Below, one piece after another: positions 12,040 to 23,894 of a DNA stretch of 64,000 nucleotides (its first letter is position 1; each line of letters opens with the position of its first letter). The stretch is taken from contig NC_079895.1 of assembly GCF_024868665.1 (NCBI RefSeq), forward strand, positions 23,770,848-23,834,847, read 5' to 3'. Position numbers and translations under genes: made by a program. The stretch is from Triplophysa rosa. Its lineage: Eukaryota; Chordata; Actinopteri; Cypriniformes; Nemacheilidae. Under the pieces are notes generated by a model. That model was not told the origin of the DNA and ran no database searches. It was given only the letters and a program-made list of their open reading frames with translations.

Positions 12040-12500
12040 TCCACTTGTCCGGAGCCTAATCCGTTTTTTCCACATGATAAGTCGGATATCTCTCGGTCAC
12101 TCTCAACTATATGGTATCAGTCTGGCCATCACTGGATGGTCATATAGGAAATCATTGACTCGGTGTAATGACCTTCTAATGGCGTCTCAGGAAAACGAAT
12201 GATCCATCAGCACGCGTTAATTAAAAACGACCCCGATGGGAACCAGCTCTAATTGCCGGAGATATTTGAAGGAGTATTTCTTTAAATGGACATGATGGTT
12301 CCTATGTCAGCGAAGCGTTTTGAGCAGTTCATTTATTTTAATCCGGCGGTTTGATCAGATGGCACAGGGAATAAAACCCTGTCTACCTCACCCTTAAACG
12401 GAAAAGCTCCCGTTAAAACCAAGAAATCAAAATGTCTAAAAGACATTTATTTTCCTGTTTATGCTGACCGGGATGAAATCGGTGGCGATCTTTAAAATCT
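12040..12500. promoter_or_regulatory. Repeat-poor block, candidate conserved element
   Basis: Contains GCGTTAATTAAAAACG and CTCTAATTGCCGGAG with balanced composition between two MITE copies. It has no coding potential. A conserved enhancer is one possibility; conservation cannot be assessed here. Confidence 0.15.
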
Positions 12501-12539
12501 GTATGCTGTAGATATGTTTGTATGCCAATCAGTTATTTG

Positions 12540-12924
12540 TGGTTTTGAACACAAAAGAAGATATTTTGAAGAATTTAGGTAAAGCAAACAGTTCTGGGGC
12601 ACGTTTGACAACCCTTCCTCCTATGGTAGTCAATGGTGGCCAAGAACTGTTTGGTTTCAAGCATTCTTCCAAATAGATTTTTTGAAATAGTTTTCCTGTA
12701 GCTCAGTGGTTAGAGCGTGGCGCTAGCAACGCCAAGGACATGAGTTCGATCCCAGGGATTGCACAAATGTATAATATTATAATGCAACGTAAGTCGCTTT
12801 GGATAAAAGCGTCTGCCAAATGCATAAATGCAAATGTAAATATTTCCCTGTGTTCGTCAGAAACAACTCGAGAGTGAGTAAATGATGACAGAATTTGTAT
12901 TTTTGGACGAACCTGTCCCTTTAA
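12540..12924 (+). mobile_element. TTAA MITE copy interrupted by a SINE
   Basis: GAACACAAAAGAAGATATTTTG at the left and GAGTGAGTAAATGATGACAG with a terminal CCCTTTAA at the right match the fold-back family. The internal part matches the copy at 42768-43200 (GGGGCACGTTTGAC, TAGTCAATGG). The left terminus is missing. The SINE at 12691-12840 splits the right arm. Confidence 0.75.
12691..12840 (+). mobile_element. Full-length tRNA-derived SINE
   Basis: TTTTCCTGTAGCTCAGTGG begins a tRNA-like head with an A box at about 12699-12715 and a B box (AGTTCGATCCC) at 12743-12753. The loop GCTAGCAACGCC suggests a tRNA-Ala-like origin. After a short spacer comes the tail AAGTCGCTTTGGATAAAAGC, GTCTGCCAAATGCATAAATG. 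The tail recurs at 4150-4215 and 49594-49642, and inverted at 30564-30603. It would be transcribed by Pol III and mobilised by a partner LINE sharing the tail. It is not a functional tRNA. Confidence 0.88.
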
Positions 12925-13257
12925 TATTCTGAGATGTTGGAGAGGTGGAAAGGGAGAGCAGCAGAGAAATGACAGAAAAAGGAGGTTCGTTGTTCTCCAT
13001 GATAAAGTGGTTGAATAGGATTAACGGGTGCTGTTACCCTGATTTGTTGCGTGAAACATCAGCAGCATGTCATGACAAACTGAGATCCTGCACTCGTTCA
13101 ACCCTCCCTATCTCTCTCCCTATTGGTAGTGTCTGGGGCAGCACCATTCCATCAGACAGGGTCCATAACAAAAAAGCTCCTGTGCGATGGTTTAACTCAC
13201 AGATGCATCCATCCACACCCACTGTGCACATTAGTATGCCAGACATTATACGAGGTA

Positions 13258-13299
13258 TCCCTCTCTCTCTCTCTATCTCTCTCACACACACACACACAC
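13258..13299 (+). repeat. CT/CA microsatellite
   Basis: (CT)n interrupted once by CTAT, then (CA)n. Confidence 0.9.
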
Positions 13300-13448
13300 T
13301 GAGGCTGGTGACAGTTTGTCTGCTCAATACTGTCTAGGACCTCTAGTCATTCTCCATTTATTGGTTATTTGTTCTCTACGGACCTGAACCTGAAACTTTC
13401 ATACAGTTGAAGAGATTACATATGAACGCACAAAGGAATGAGCCATAC

Positions 13449-13505
13449 ACGCACACACACACGCACGCACGCACGCATGCACGCACACACACACACACAC
13501 ACACA
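13449..13505 (+). repeat. CA microsatellite with ACGC variants
   Basis: (CA)n with (CGCA)n and one GCATGC interruption over about 55 bp. Confidence 0.95.
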
Positions 13506-14612
13506 GCAAAACAGAAAATGAATAAATCACACTGATGAAATGCTTGCATGTAACAGTGCCACATGACTGTGATCGATTTGAAGAATTGACCTGCTTTGTC
13601 TCTCGTTCTTGATGATCATGTAGTGTTACTGAAATGAAATGTTTCATGTTTAAAGGAATGTGAAATGACATTCCCAACTACTTTTTTAAACGTAATATGA
13701 CATATATTCCAAAGTGAAAAAAAAGAAAAAGCTTAAACATAAAATGAAAACACAGACAGCAGTTCTCTTAGAAACGCATTCACTTCATTTATTCGCTTCA
13801 TCCAGTCATCTAGCTGCTTTCAGTTTGAGAAAGCGAAAAGTGGCAGCCTGCATCAATCATATGTACTGTAAAATTCAAGACGCAGTAAAAACGTGTATTT
13901 TTATGATAAAAAAATATTTCTAATAATTCATCTTCATGGAGCTAGGAAATTTAATTGAATATTTCTTAAACATATGATAGCTGGGTAACAGCTTGTTATT
14001 GCAATTGGACATTCGTTTAAGATATTAAGTTGAGGACATTAGATATTAGGCTTAGAAATGATTCGATTCATTTAGCTTTCACTCACAGAAAGCCTGGATT
14101 GTAAAATACTAAAACTACCAAAACATGTCAAACCAGATGAACCAGTCATCTTTCTTTGAACTACAATTCATGTGAATCCACAATCCCAAGAGACCCTCCA
14201 ATGGTGCCCATTCCTCCAGTGACCTCTGACCTCTACACTTGTGTTTATGGTGACAATCTTTACTCCTGTTCAGTGTGTGTTCACTTTAGGAAACATTTAT
14301 GCTGTGTTGCAATATTTACTCTTAACACAAAAGCAGGAACAGTGACAAAATACAATTACAAACGGCCACAGGGCCATATAGACCGTTTTGCAAGACGTAA
14401 ACAATACTGTTTCAGAAGCACTTCCTCTTTCAGTTTTGACACTACACTAACAAAAGAAAATACAGCCAACAGAACAATCATAACTAAATCACTAATCAAC
14501 TAAATCAAAATGCTAAACCAACAGTTTAAGATTGAAACATACACCAATATGTACCAAGATCCAATATATTGCAAATATATTAAATCTTGCAAAATGGCTA
14601 TTATGAGATCAC
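13506..14612. other. Non-coding stretch, no gene seen
   Basis: AT-rich. No repeat family or gene was recognised, only short chance frames. Confidence 0.35.
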
Positions 14613-15715
14613 TCAACTCAACTTTATTTATATAGCGCTTTTTACAATTTTCATTGTTACAAAGCAGCTGTACATGAGACATATTGACTATAAGCAAAAC
14701 AATTAAAGTTATACCTGCAAAAACAAGAAAAAGGTGAAAACGGAGAAGACAGACATACCCACATACAAAACACTCCACACACACAATATGCACACGTACT
14801 AACACACATAGACATAGACACACACATGCACACACACACGGATGCGCAGACAGACAGACGTGCATGCACACACACAGACAGGCACGTACACACACACACA
14901 CACACGCACAGTGAAAGCACACATTTAAGATAAAGGAGAGAGAAACACAGGTCAAATATTAAACGGACTATAAATTCCTATATGCAATATTAAGTAAAAC
15001 TTTAAAATTCTGAAGCAGCCCCCCCGGCCAGGCAAATAGTGCAACAAAGTATGCAAACGGTGGCGAGGAACCCAAAACTCAAAAAAAAAAAAAAAAAAAA
15101 CTCCGGAGGACCCAGGCCCAACCAGGGGATTCCAGTTCCCCTCTGGCAAAAGCGGCTGCCTCTGCACAAGCCCCACAGTGCTTGCACAACAAGGCTAAAT
15201 AAAAATAAATAAACTTACTGATGAGGTAAATTATAGTTTTAAGATTATCATTAATAATCTAATAGCATTTGAAATTTTGTAGTGAAGACGTGTCAGGTGA
15301 CCACGTCCTTCTTTATCCAGCTCTATCATCTCAGCTCTTGTCAGGTCTCCGCTCTACCATCAGGTCAGGCCATGAACTGCATCCTGCTCACTGTGGTAAC
15401 CTTGGAACAATGAGACAAGACTGGCTGAGAGTAGAGTACTGTTCTGTACTCTTTGATGCAACAAGTACATCAGTTGTGTTTTTGGTTCCGGTTGATCTAA
15501 CTAATGCAGCCTAAACCCTCAGAGGATTTGTGTTATGGAAGAGTAGTGTATGCAAGATTAAAAAGATGCGTCTTTAGTCTAGATTTAAACTGACAGAGTG
15601 TGTCTGCCTCCCGGACAGTGCAGGGAAGACTATTCCAAAGTTTAGGCGCTAGATAGGAAAAGGATCTACCACCTGCACTTGATTTTGAAATTCTAGGTAT
15701 TACCAACTGACAGGA
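14613..15715 (+). mobile_element. Interspersed repeat beginning TTTATTTATATAGCGCTTTTTAC
   Basis: Begins at CAACTTTATTTATATAGCGC and holds AAGCAGCTGTACA, CCTCAGAGGATTTGTG, TAGTCTAGATTTAAACTGACA and TGTCTGCCTCCCGGACAG. Its far end is TCTAGGTATTACCAACTGACAG. I recognise these blocks as parts of one abundant fish interspersed repeat. A CA-rich stretch (14779-14905) and an A18-type run near 15080 have expanded inside it. The class (SINE-like or DNA element) is not clear and there is no coding capacity. Confidence 0.55.
14779..14905 (+). repeat. CA-rich microsatellite tract
   Basis: Interrupted (CA)n with CAGA, CATA and CGCA variants. Confidence 0.9.
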
Positions 15716-15761
15716 CGATCACATCATGCCTTTCACATTGATTTGTTTCATATGACTTTAA

Positions 15762-15866
15762 AGGGACAGTTCACCCAAAAATAAAAATTATGTCATCATT
15801 TATTCTTCAAGCAATTTTTTAATGGTTCTCAATGATGGCCAACAATTGTTCCTTGAAACTGTTCCT
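15762..15866. mobile_element. Short internally deleted TTAA MITE
   Basis: Flanked by TTAA at 15758-15761 and 15867-15870. The left end AGGGACAGTTCACCCAAAAA matches the MITE family. The right end GGAACAGT-complement (ACTGTTCCT) is its inverse. Only about 105 bp remains, so the fold-back centre is lost. Confidence 0.75.
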
Positions 15867-16284
15867 TTAACCCTTCAGCGTACGTGCTTGGTCATGGCAC
15901 GGGCGACAACAGGATAAAGTTTTAACTATTGCCCAGACAATAAGCATGTACATAGTGTTTTCATGTACACTGCTAACAACAATCTGTTAACACTATTTAT
16001 ATAAACGACTCTGTTACACAAATTCCAAGAATATGTTTGTTTCCTCGTGTACACTTTGTCCTTGACTTTGTTTACAATTTTGTGTGTGTATACATCACAA
16101 CATATCAACAGATTGGCTGATAAATTACTCATTTTATATCAGAGAAAACTGTTGTGGTGATGAAATTAAGAGTTTTTTTTATGCTAGTCCGGTTCAATAT
16201 TTTGTGATCGGCATGTTAGGCTAGTCTTCATGACAAAGCATTGACACGAACAATGAATGGTACAACTGTGCTAAAAAGCCTCTG

Positions 16285-16760
16285 GGGTAAATGGCCCTTT
16301 TGATTTAATTTTCTCTCACACCACTCAATTACTACAAACACCACCACAGCTCTTTCTTCAGCACCCCTGTGCACTGCTAAATTTCTCTCATCCCTGGGGT
16401 TATTGTTTGCCGTGTCAAAAGATTGATTCTTGTAAATCATTTTTTATTCTTGTACAGATTAATGTAAAATGACCACATACTTTCAGGCAAAACATGTTTA
16501 TTGTTTTATTTGCAGTTGAATAAGAGTCAACATTTGGAACAAATGTCCTTATGTTGTGGCCAAAGTCCTCTGTTAAAAGATCCGCTGTGGACAAACATGC
16601 TAACCAAAGACTGTAGCTCCACAATGAACATGGCTTCATCAAATTTAAAACGACAGGTCATAATAAACACTTTGCTAAAGCATATTTTTAATATATATTT
16701 ATTATTTGCACGTTGCATGTTTCAGTAGTACTATAGTCTCCCCCAGGGCCATTTGTCCCT
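16285..16760. repeat. Possible DNA element with GGGnnAAATGGCCCT ends
   Basis: GGGTAAATGGCCCT at 16285-16298 is the inverted partner of AGGGCCATTTGTCCCT at 16745-16760, with two mismatches. The 475 bp between is AT-rich without coding capacity. No clear target duplication, so this is a weak call. Confidence 0.35.
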
Positions 16761-17979
16761 TACAGAATTTATATTCACATGATCTAAACTGGGCTACTGT
16801 TTGTGTTTTCTTTTTACACAAACTTTGTTGTTCTATTAATACTCAGCCACATTGAAACAGTAGTGGGTACGCGCTCATATCTCATTGGATGATCTTCTGA
16901 TCGTTTACATTTATTTTCGGTCTTAGTTTCCATCTTTCGCCCGACTTGCGTTAGTGATGACGTCCGTCAATGTACTCTAAAAAAAGAACTTTTGTATCGC
17001 AGCACAGAACACAGACCCATGCGTTCATGCCAGCGTCTGGTTTCTATGTGGAACAGAACGACCTTGAGTCAGATTGGAACAGGACTCAAAGGAGCTGGAA
17101 GCCAGAGATTTTTATCTTTATGATTATGCGTATGTGGCCTTCATGCGATTGTTCAGATCTGCTAGTACTAATAGCATGGGTGGTAAAGAGTGGCCAGGAC
17201 ATGGCAGAACACAGCAGACCCGTGTCTGGCACAAGCCTGTGAACATCATACTGTTAGAACACTAAGACCCATAATCGAATGAAAAATATGTTTATGAACA
17301 GTCATAATGCAGATCTTGAATATGTCCCAAATATAATGAAATTAAAACAAAGGGAACCTAACAATGTGTCCTGTGTATGTAGTCCATGACTTGTAGTGTA
17401 TTGTACACAGTATGTAAAGATGCCTTATATAAACTGAGACCTACATTTCTATAGGTGCCATTTCATTCATCCATTCTACAACTCACCTTGTCCTTTGCAG
17501 GGCCGTTGTTGGCATTTCAAGCTGTTTCACGATCCCACTTGACAAGGTAAAAATAAGTTCCAACCCTGCACCGGTGGGCTTGACAGGCCTCGTGTTGACG
17601 TGTGGTGGGCTTGTCTCATTAGGCTGAGACTCTATAATAAATTGTATTTCGTGTTCACGCACTCTAAGGGCCCTAACACAGCGCCCAGTGCTCATCTGAC
17701 GAGGGTCAAACTCCGGCCTACTGCTTATTAGATCAAGACAATAAGAGTTATATTTAGCACATTGTGCTCAGGACTAATTGGAGCTCTTATTAAAAAGTAA
17801 TTGATTCTCCTCCCATGAGAAAGACAAGCTATAAAGAAAAGAGTGTAGTGTCCAGCCGACAGATGAGGGGGGAGATTAAAAGGGCTTCTCTGGGGAGAAC
17901 TCTCATTTATACATATATATACACACGCACGTATGAAGGGGATCATATTGACACACATATTCACACGTTTGTAGACCTA

Positions 17980-18012
17980 AAAAAAAAATCTAAAAAAAAA
18001 AAAAAAAATCTA
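17980..18012 (+). repeat. A-rich tract
   Basis: Two poly(A) runs separated by TCT, directly after a TATATACACACG patch. It may be the tail of a decayed retroposon. Confidence 0.5.
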
Positions 18013-18537
18013 AATTAAATCGACATTTGACATTGATTACTTGATAGGAAGTAGCTAACTATGAGTAGTGGTGCTATAGTGGCATGACATTAGCTCAGTT
18101 TCTTTCAAAACATTTTCCTGTTACAAAACTGCTGGTTTAGAAAATACTCTACATTGCTGTTGTTGGTCCCATTTTGTTGGACACACTGCTAATAATTATT
18201 ACACAGGTAATCCTTCAGCATGCCCTTGCTCTCACTGAGACATTGGACAGTCTAATTTGATTCTTTTGGATGGTTCATTTAATAGTTAGTTATTTTAGAT
18301 AATAGAGAGTTATTTTATGATATGCAAAGCTGGTTTATTATTTGTATTCATTTATTTGTTTATATATTTGTAATATTTTGAATAGTCAAAATCATAACAA
18401 ATCATAAAGACATCATTTATGCACTCCCCCAAAACTAAAATACATAATTATTAAACATTAAACATATTACATTATTAGGCTCAATGTCCAAAAAATACAT
18501 TATATACAAATAAGCTAAAATACATGCACTCTAAAAG

Positions 18538-18574
18538 TGCTGGGTTATTTTCCATATTTGAAAATAACCCAGCA
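18538..18574. repeat. Perfect hairpin, TGCTGGGTTATTTT arms
   Basis: Arms of 14 bp at 18538-18551 and 18561-18574 are exact inverse complements around a 9-base loop. It looks like a minimal MITE. Confidence 0.85.
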
Positions 18575-19058
18575 TTTGTTAGTGTATATAAAATACATGA
18601 AATGCAAATAAACAAAACAAAGATATAGAGATTGATACTGTGCAGACCCTTACGTTCGATAAGACCACAGTGTTTTTTTGTATTTATTGAGCCTGCAAAT
18701 TAATTTATACACAATGTTTATAGAATTGTAATAAAGTCGGCACACCAATGCTCCAAAAATATTTTTAAAAAAGATGAATTAAAAGACTTTCGCATGGCAC
18801 GTGGCGTTTCAAGCACACAGGCTCTTCATCAGACTTTACATATTGATTATAGACAGCTTGAAGAGAAATTACTCCTGCCAGGGCTGTCACGGTATTAGAG
18901 TTTTGCTTCATTTATTATATATCAAGTATATGATACTATCAGTTAAATTTGTCTTTAATTTTGTTAATTTTTTTGTAAATAAATCACATTTAAAACGGTG
19001 TTAGAGGCAGAAAGAGAGATTCTGTAACCATTGTGGCTCTTAAGACAATATTCAAAAC

Positions 19059-19440
19059 TAGAGATGCACCGATCGGCCAATAATCGGTATAGGCCAATAA
19101 AAGCACATTTTCACACTACTGGCTATCGGCCGATGGTTTAAAAAGAGCCGATGATCAGGGCAGATATATTCTGTCAATCAAAAGACTACAGAAAATGCAA
19201 TTAATTTGTGCTCTGTACATAGAAAATGTTAAGAAACAACACCATTTTTATGTTCAATATTAACAGTCATTACATGAATTAATAACATTCACAAAGTTAA
19301 GAAATATCAATTTAATCTTCAGAATTGAGTTAATACGAGTTAATATACCCACCATACTATCAGTATCAGCATCGGCAGATATCACTCTGAATAGTCAGCT
19401 ATCAGTATCGGTGGAGAAATTTAGTATCAGTGCATCTCTA
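19059..19440. mobile_element. MITE with TAGAGATGCACCGAT termini
   Basis: Left end TAGAGATGCACCGAT and right end ATCAGTGCATCTCTA are inverted partners with one mismatch. ATCGGC motifs recur inside near both ends. It is about 380 bp without coding capacity. The type is widespread in fish. The target duplication is unclear (possibly TA). Confidence 0.75.
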
Positions 19441-20200
19441 ATAACAGATAATCATGGTTTAATATCACTATTGCGATATATACCACAATGGTATGTGAGT
19501 CCTAACAGATATTACCAAACACAGACCGGAAGTTACCTTTGTTCCAGGCATGTGCATCTAAAGAAGCCGGTAATAGTACAGCGTAGAGTAGTGTGCAGTA
19601 CGCTTAACAGCATCTTTACATCTAATTTTTTTGTATGCATAAATATTGTATTTACAGTAGTTTTGTATATGTTGATCTTTCACAAATTTTCATGTTTTTC
19701 CTCATTTTTGTGCCAGATAGATCTAGTAGCTTGTCATAATCGCATATATTAACTTAATTGTCTTAATTTATAAATTCACCAAAAAGGCTGTTTAGGAACC
19801 GCTGCTAGTCATATTTTCAGAGCGGTGTTCAGTGCATGTCGAGTCTCACGCTGTCCTGATCCCTCTATTTATCTCCCTCACTCTTTTTTTTCCGCCCACT
19901 CTTTTCTTGTTTTGCTCTTGGAGATCTGGGTCATGTTCCACAGCCCTGCGGAGAGAACACAGCTTATCGTCAACACTTCCCAAGCTAATAAGGGGCCATC
20001 GCAGTACACCTACACTCGATCAACAGGGGAAAAACACCGAACACAGACAGGGAAGTGTGAGGATTAACAGCTGATATAGAATTACTCACACAGGTAATGC
20101 CGACTTGATACAGCAGAAAGGTACAACAGATTCTCACAGATGAGACAAACAGAGCGCATATAGAAAAGTGTTTCACAACTACTGCAAAGAATATACTTAA

Positions 20201-20507
20201 AAATACCCCAAAATGAAAATTCTGTCATCATTTACTCACCCTCTTGTCATTTCAGACCTTTATGACTTTCTTCCGCAGAACACAAAAGAAGATTTTTTGA
20301 AAACAGTTGGTAACCGAACAGCACTAGTCTCCATTCACTTCTATTGTGTGGACACAAAATCAGTGCATGTGAATGGGGGCCAGTTAACAACATTCTTCAA
20401 AATATCTTCTTTTGTGTTCTGCGGAAGCAAGAAAGTCATACAGGTTTGAAATGACACGAGGGTGAGTAAATAATGACGGAATTTTTATTCTTGGGTGAAC
20501 TATCACT
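20201..20507. mobile_element. TTAA-flanked fold-back MITE
   Basis: TTAA at 20197-20200 and at 20508-20511. The element is a long imperfect hairpin. ATGAAAATTCTGTCATCATT pairs with the reverse of AATAATGACGGAATTTTTAT, and CAGAACACAAAAGAAG pairs with CTTCTTTTGTGTTCTG. No coding capacity. Confidence 0.9.
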
Positions 20508-20756
20508 TTAAGCATCATAAAATCATAATGCGTTACAGTTCAGTTAATTATAATGGAAAGAAAAAAAACTGGTTTAATAAAAATAAAAGAACACAAACAA
20601 AAGGAATGATCATCTCTCTTCATTTAAGGTTTAATATTGGTGGTATAGATAAATTGTTTATTATTTGTACTTTAGTACGATTTCCTTGTCGTTTTATAAT
20701 GCTTTTGTGTGTACATTACTATATGTGATGCATTAAGGATGACATTTTAACATTCT

Positions 20757-20870
20757 GTCAAGGGTCAACAGATGAAAAATAGCCTTTCTGGCTAATTCTG
20801 GCACATATACAGATATGTTTATTAATGTGCACTGCCCCTGTGAATAAACAAATAAATAAATAAAAAAAAT
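20757..20870 (-). repeat. Repeat related in inverse to 29460-29580
   Basis: AAAAATAGCCTTTCTGGCTAATTCTGGCA and GTTTATTAATGTGCA are the inverse complement of blocks at 29460-29580. It ends in a TAAA-rich run at 20845-20868, a simple-repeat tail as in retroposons or some DNA elements. Confidence 0.6.
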
Positions 20871-22144
20871 TTAAGGCGGCAGTGCAACGGCGTTTCATGC
20901 ATTCTGACTTATTTATAATGTTAAACGTGCTGTCTTCTCATGCTTGACATGGTCAACTTGTCAAAAAACGAGATGGACGTATGACGTAGTATTTCTGTGC
21001 TCGATACACTCCAGGTTTCGGAAAGTTTTTTTTAGAACATGAAAATCCGTTTCGTAACAACTTTTCTTAGTCCCTTATTGGACAATTCTCCCGGAAAAGA
21101 AGAAAAGGCTCACAAAACACCTTTGAGTCACTGCAGTGGGATAACCGTAACAAGCAAGCCCTTCACATCAGCTATTGAGGATATCTGCGGGATCTTGGCC
21201 CTATGACATCATCGCTTAACAAAGACATACCTGGAGAAAAACAAACATTCAGAAAGTGCTAGTTGTCTTGATGAGGACAGAGCGATCTCTATATTCATAT
21301 TAAATGAAATCCCTTGATGTAAGCAGAAAGAGCTACAGTATATCGTGTAGATTGCGTCCAGGAGTATGACTGCGGTTTTGTGTTGCCATGTGTTTCTGGT
21401 ACATAGGTCCTCAGGGGGAGCGGTGTGCCACACTCTGTTCTCACTCACAAGTGCCATGCACTTTGCAAAGGAACAGAACGTAACGCAACTCAAATATAAT
21501 TTCCATTCCATTTCATCCTCGCTGTTAGCAGTCTGTGTTCCCCTCAATGTCAACAACCAAAGTAGGGATGCTTTCATAAGCTTTTTTTAAACTTTAACGT
21601 TTATATTTTTGCAAGATAATCCCGCGCAAGGGAAACTCCTGTGCAGTATTTGAGGCCTGTGCACTGCAGTGCAGTACGGAAATCAAAGCTGGACGGAGAG
21701 TTGGCCTACTGCCAGCCCGTCTGTGGTTTACAGGTCAGCTGAATAATGATAGCACACCAGCACAACATGCACCCACATCGCACGTGTTCCTGTAGCCATG
21801 ACAACTCGTGCGCTTCTGTCAAGACCGTTTATGCAGGTGTTTACCCATGATAAAGTACTACGGTGACTCACCTCAAAACATACAATCTTTGTTTCTCTCT
21901 TCTCTTTAAATTATTTGCATGACCCAGGGGTCTGTTTGGCTGGTTGGGTCAAAAGAACCTCTTGCTCACTCGCTTTAATGTGAAAAACACTCAAATCACA
22001 CCTGATCACACGGATCAGCTCAAAATACGCGTTACCCTTACGAAACAACATTTATGGAAATAGAATTGGAAATAGAATGCAATTTTATTAAATAATACAT
22101 TTCTTAATATTGGAACCGAGTGCCTTGTTCGTTATACAGTACAT

Positions 22145-22535
22145 CAGGGGCGGACTGAGACTAAAAAGTGGCCCTGGACTTCTTCACCAGGAGCAGCCCA
22201 CAACCCCATGCTGTCAACATAATACACCAGCTTATTGGACGTACAGCACGAGCACACAATACATCGTCGCATGATCCCCACATAACTGTTGATTCACTAT
22301 AAGTTTGTGTTGTTTACATTATGCACGTACACACCGATTGCCAACAAAACACAAACATGTTACTTAGTTTGACTTACCACGTGCGGTTCATCATCTTTTA
22401 ATGCTGGCACCGCGCCATCTGTCAGTTTCAAACGATCTCCAAACTCAACGTTTTATCCACCGTTTATGCGTCACCAAAATTCAGTGAGCAAACAAACACA
22501 GCTAAACTTTCGTCAGCCGAGTGAAGCGGCATTGA
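22145..22535 (+). mobile_element. Truncated hAT-like element, CAGGGGCGGACTG start
   Basis: The 14 bases CAGGGGCGGACTGA at 22145-22158 are identical to the start of the complete small element at 35401-35698. No matching right terminus is seen, so the end is uncertain. It lies within the long inverted-repeat element. Confidence 0.45.
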
Positions 22536-22536
22536 T

Positions 22537-22616
22537 GGGCGTGCTCTTTCTCACACTGGCTGGTTGACGCGTGGGCGTGCTCTTTCGCTCGCTGGATGAT
22601 GCGCGGGCGTGCTTTT
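22537..22616 (+). repeat. Three tandem GGGCGTGCTCTTT-type units
   Basis: GGGCGTGCTCTTTC at 22537 and 22573, with a variant GGGCGTGCTTTTC at 22605. Period about 32-36 bp. Confidence 0.75.
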
Positions 22617-23894
22617 CTGGGAGAATTGTCCAATAAGGGAGTAAGAACACTTGTTACGAAATGGGAATCCGTGTTCGAAAAAAACTTTCAGAAACCTGTG
22701 CGATCCCTGGCAGGGTGAATCGTGCACAGAAATACTGCGTTATACGTTCAACTCGTTTTGTGACAAGTTGACCATGTTAAGCTTGAGAAGCCAGCACATT
22801 TAACAGTATAAAGAAGTCAGAATGCATGAAATAGCTTGTTAGCTCCACTTTAGGAAAAATATTTTAACGTTGCGTAATGGATCTGTTTTAAAGGAAAAGT
22901 TCGCACTTGTTTGTTTTGCTTGTATCGGACTATGCTCAAAATGTTGCTCTTATTTCGTTTTACAGCTCAACAGAAACAAGTAACAGACTTTCTCAGAATG
23001 ATGGTCCATTTCCCTAAAAAACGCTGAAGTGGAGCATTTTAAAACGACTAAAGTAGGAGCATACTAAAAACTATTCTTGGCATGAGAATATCAATACAGT
23101 ACTATGAGGAAAATATGTACAAAACCCCACCCCTACTGTATAAACTATATGAAAGCATAGAGACACACTAGATAAAACACCGCCTCTTGTATAAAGCCAC
23201 CTTCACTGTTACTCTTTTAGCGGGACTGACGTTTGTGTGGATGTGTGAGGAGGTTTTAGCTTTGCTCAGAGAGGCTGTTGACTGTGATGGAGAGAGTGGA
23301 GTGTGTTGTTTGCGCAGCCGGCTGACGCAGGTGCCTGCATATAGCTGGCATCTGGCCAGGTATGGATTACACATGCTAGAAGAGAAAGTGAGGCAGAGAA
23401 AGGGTGAAAGACTGAGCGAGTGAGTCTTAGATTCACTGTGTACAGATAACAGGCAGAGAGAGGACGCACCTGTAAATGCACCTGCTATTTTGGCAGGACT
23501 GGGTAGACAGAGCGAGATTCGCTAACAGTCGGCTAAAAATAAGTTAGCCAGCCAGGTTCAGAGTCTGGTCTTCGATATTAATTTCACTACTGTACATTAG
23601 TAGGTGCCGCCACATGTATTATTCCGTCTGTGTCTCTTATAAGACCTCTGTTTGTTTTATATCTTAGGCTACTAAAGCAATATCACACATGCAGGAGTGT
23701 GTTATGTGGCCATAAGCATGTGAAGACTGCAATAGCATAATTGGGTCAACCTGGTCACCTAGGAAATACGTACCTCTGTACACTCTTTGCAGCGCCACAA
23801 TATACGTATCATCAGGTACGTATTTTGCTACAGTTTTGGGACACAAAAGTCCACTGGGGGCACTAAAGAGAAGAACTGTATTGGTCCGCTAGAG

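Larger units (their letters stand above)
20890..22845. mobile_element. Approximately 2-kb element with long inverted terminal repeats
   Basis: The 5' arm at about 20899-21100 and the 3' arm at about 22616-22835 are inverted copies about 200 bp long. Shared pieces include TTCATGCATTCTGACTT, CATGGTCAACTTGTCA, GTATTTCTGTGC, TTATTGGACAATTCTCCC and TTTCGTAACAA. The middle (21100-22615) has no transposase-like frame and holds a CAGGGGCGGACTGA start at 22145 and GGCGTGC repeats at 22537-22616. Long arms with a non-coding centre suggest a fold-back DNA element or two copies in opposite orientation. Confidence 0.75.

Noticed and set aside
12691..12765. A functional tRNA-Ala gene
   Set aside because: It is the head of a SINE with its conserved tail attached, and a second copy occurs at 3614. 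The arms do not form a full cloverleaf.
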